Shown here: piece after piece, positions 5,742 to 6,269 of the stretch | How positions within the stretch are numbered: position 1 is the stretch's first letter | How the letters are laid out: each line of letters starts with the position of its first letter | Notes under the pieces: generated by a model | The model's input: the letters and a program-made list of their open reading frames with translations, nothing else | The model's database searches: none | What the model was told of the DNA's origin: nothing | DNA from: Desulfobulbaceae bacterium | GTDB lineage: Bacteria; Desulfobacterota; Desulfobulbia; Desulfobulbales; Desulfocapsaceae | Reading direction: 5' to 3' | Length of the DNA: 6,269 nucleotides | Assembly: GCA_030632405.1 (NCBI GenBank) | Contig: DAOVUU010000162.1 | Location: 1 to 6,269, forward strand | Made by a program: the position numbers and the translations under genes

Positions 5742-6269
5742 TCAAATCCCTCTAATTTTCTTAATTATACTCTCTGCTCGTGAAGCAGGTACCACGTCAT
5801 ATTCAAAAAATTGCATCGTAAAAGTTGCCCGCCCCTGGGTCGAAGATCTCAGTGACGTCGCATATCCAAACATTTCCGCGAGAGGGACCTGAGCTTTAAG
5901 AACCTGCAGATCGCTCTCCGCTTCAACACCGACAATTTTTCCTCTTTTACTATTCAGATCAGAGATTACGTCCCCTACATAATTCTCAGGTGTAACAACC
6001 TCAAGATTCATCACAGGTTCCAGCAACGCCGGTTCCGCCTCGGCAGATGCCCTTCTTATTGCCATGGAAGCCGAAATCCCGAAGGCCATTTCCGTAGAGT
6101 CATCTTCATGATAAGATCCCCCTAACAAGCTGACCCGGAGGTCAGTAAGTGGGTAACCAATCAGTGGCCCTGAATCAATTGTATCGGAGATACCTTTTTC
6201 AATGGAAGCAAGATATTCCCCAGGAACCATGTCTTCATCGACTCTATTGACAAACTCAAAACCGGATCC
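5742..6269 (-). CDS. fusA: Elongation factor G, C-terminal part (5' end outside the window)
   Basis: EF-G is the GTPase that drives mRNA-tRNA translocation and, with ribosome recycling factor, splits post-termination ribosomes. The visible 175 codons are open to the window edge and end in TGA at 5742-5744. They cover the later part of domain IV and domain V. The domain IV loop GSYHEDDSTEMAF is present. Its His codon at 6108-6110 matches the tip histidine (E. coli His583) that reaches into the decoding centre. Domain V follows with LLEPVMNLEV and the signature EMFGYATSLRSSTQGRA, and the protein ends in IIKKIRGI. The GTPase, domain II and domain III parts lie outside, so no G motifs can be checked. 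The gene sits 23 bases upstream of tuf, the standard str-operon arrangement. Deltaproteobacteria often carry several EF-G paralogues (EFG I and the spd types), and this fragment alone does not let me say which one this is. Confidence 0.97.
   Translation of the reverse strand, partial: GSGFEFVNRVDEDMVPGEYLASIEKGISDTIDSGPLIGYPLTDLRVSLLGGSYHEDDSTEMAFGISASMAIRRASAEAEPALLEPVMNLEVVTPENYVGDVISDLNSKRGKIVGVEAESDLQVLKAQVPLAEMFGYATSLRSSTQGRATFTMQFFEYDVVPASRAESIIKKIRGI

Overview
The window is a piece of a bacterial str-S10 super-operon, read entirely on the minus strand. In transcription order (right to left) it holds: the 3' end of fusA (EF-G), tuf (EF-Tu), rpsJ (S10), rplC (L3), rplD (L4), rplW (L23), rplB (L2), rpsS (S19), rplV (L22), rpsC (S3), and the 5' end of rplP (L16). 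Nine genes are complete. fusA runs off the right edge and rplP off the left edge. All are intact, of normal length and in the canonical bacterial order. No gene is inserted, lost or broken.

The proteins point to a Gram-negative bacterium of the former Deltaproteobacteria (Desulfobacterota). The pointers are the L2 motif NPVDHPM followed by [10 protein letters not shown], and the EF-Tu segment around [15 protein letters not shown]. The resemblance seems closest to Desulfobulbales-type sulfate reducers. This is a judgement from memory of these families, not a database result. Base composition is moderate, by eye in the mid-40s % GC.

Layout. Positions 5742-6269 hold the C-terminal 175 residues of EF-G. 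Positions 4531-5718 hold EF-Tu. Positions 1-4518 hold the S10 gene block. Only 12 bases separate tuf from rpsJ, so there is no S10 leader and the two operons are probably one transcription unit. rplD and rplW overlap by 4 bases (ATGA). The other gaps run from 17 to 86 bases. The longest are rplW-rplB (86), rplV-rpsC (81) and rpsC-rplP (63), which is roomy for this operon. No rho-independent terminator or convincing promoter is visible. No stretch of 300 bases lacks a gene.

Functionally, EF-Tu delivers aminoacyl-tRNA and EF-G drives translocation. The ribosomal proteins build the peptidyl-transferase region (L2, L3, L16), the exit tunnel and its mouth (L4, L22, L23) and the small-subunit head (S3, S10, S19).

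This is an ordinary housekeeping region and I see no undescribed system in it. The points worth a second look are small: a TTG start for rpsC, a short tandem repeat in the rplV-rpsC gap, a TTAAC/GTTAA word recurring in the gaps, a weak ribosome binding site for rplB, a His-to-Met change beside the conserved L2 histidine, loss of the methylatable Gln in L3, and a BamHI site exactly at the right end.
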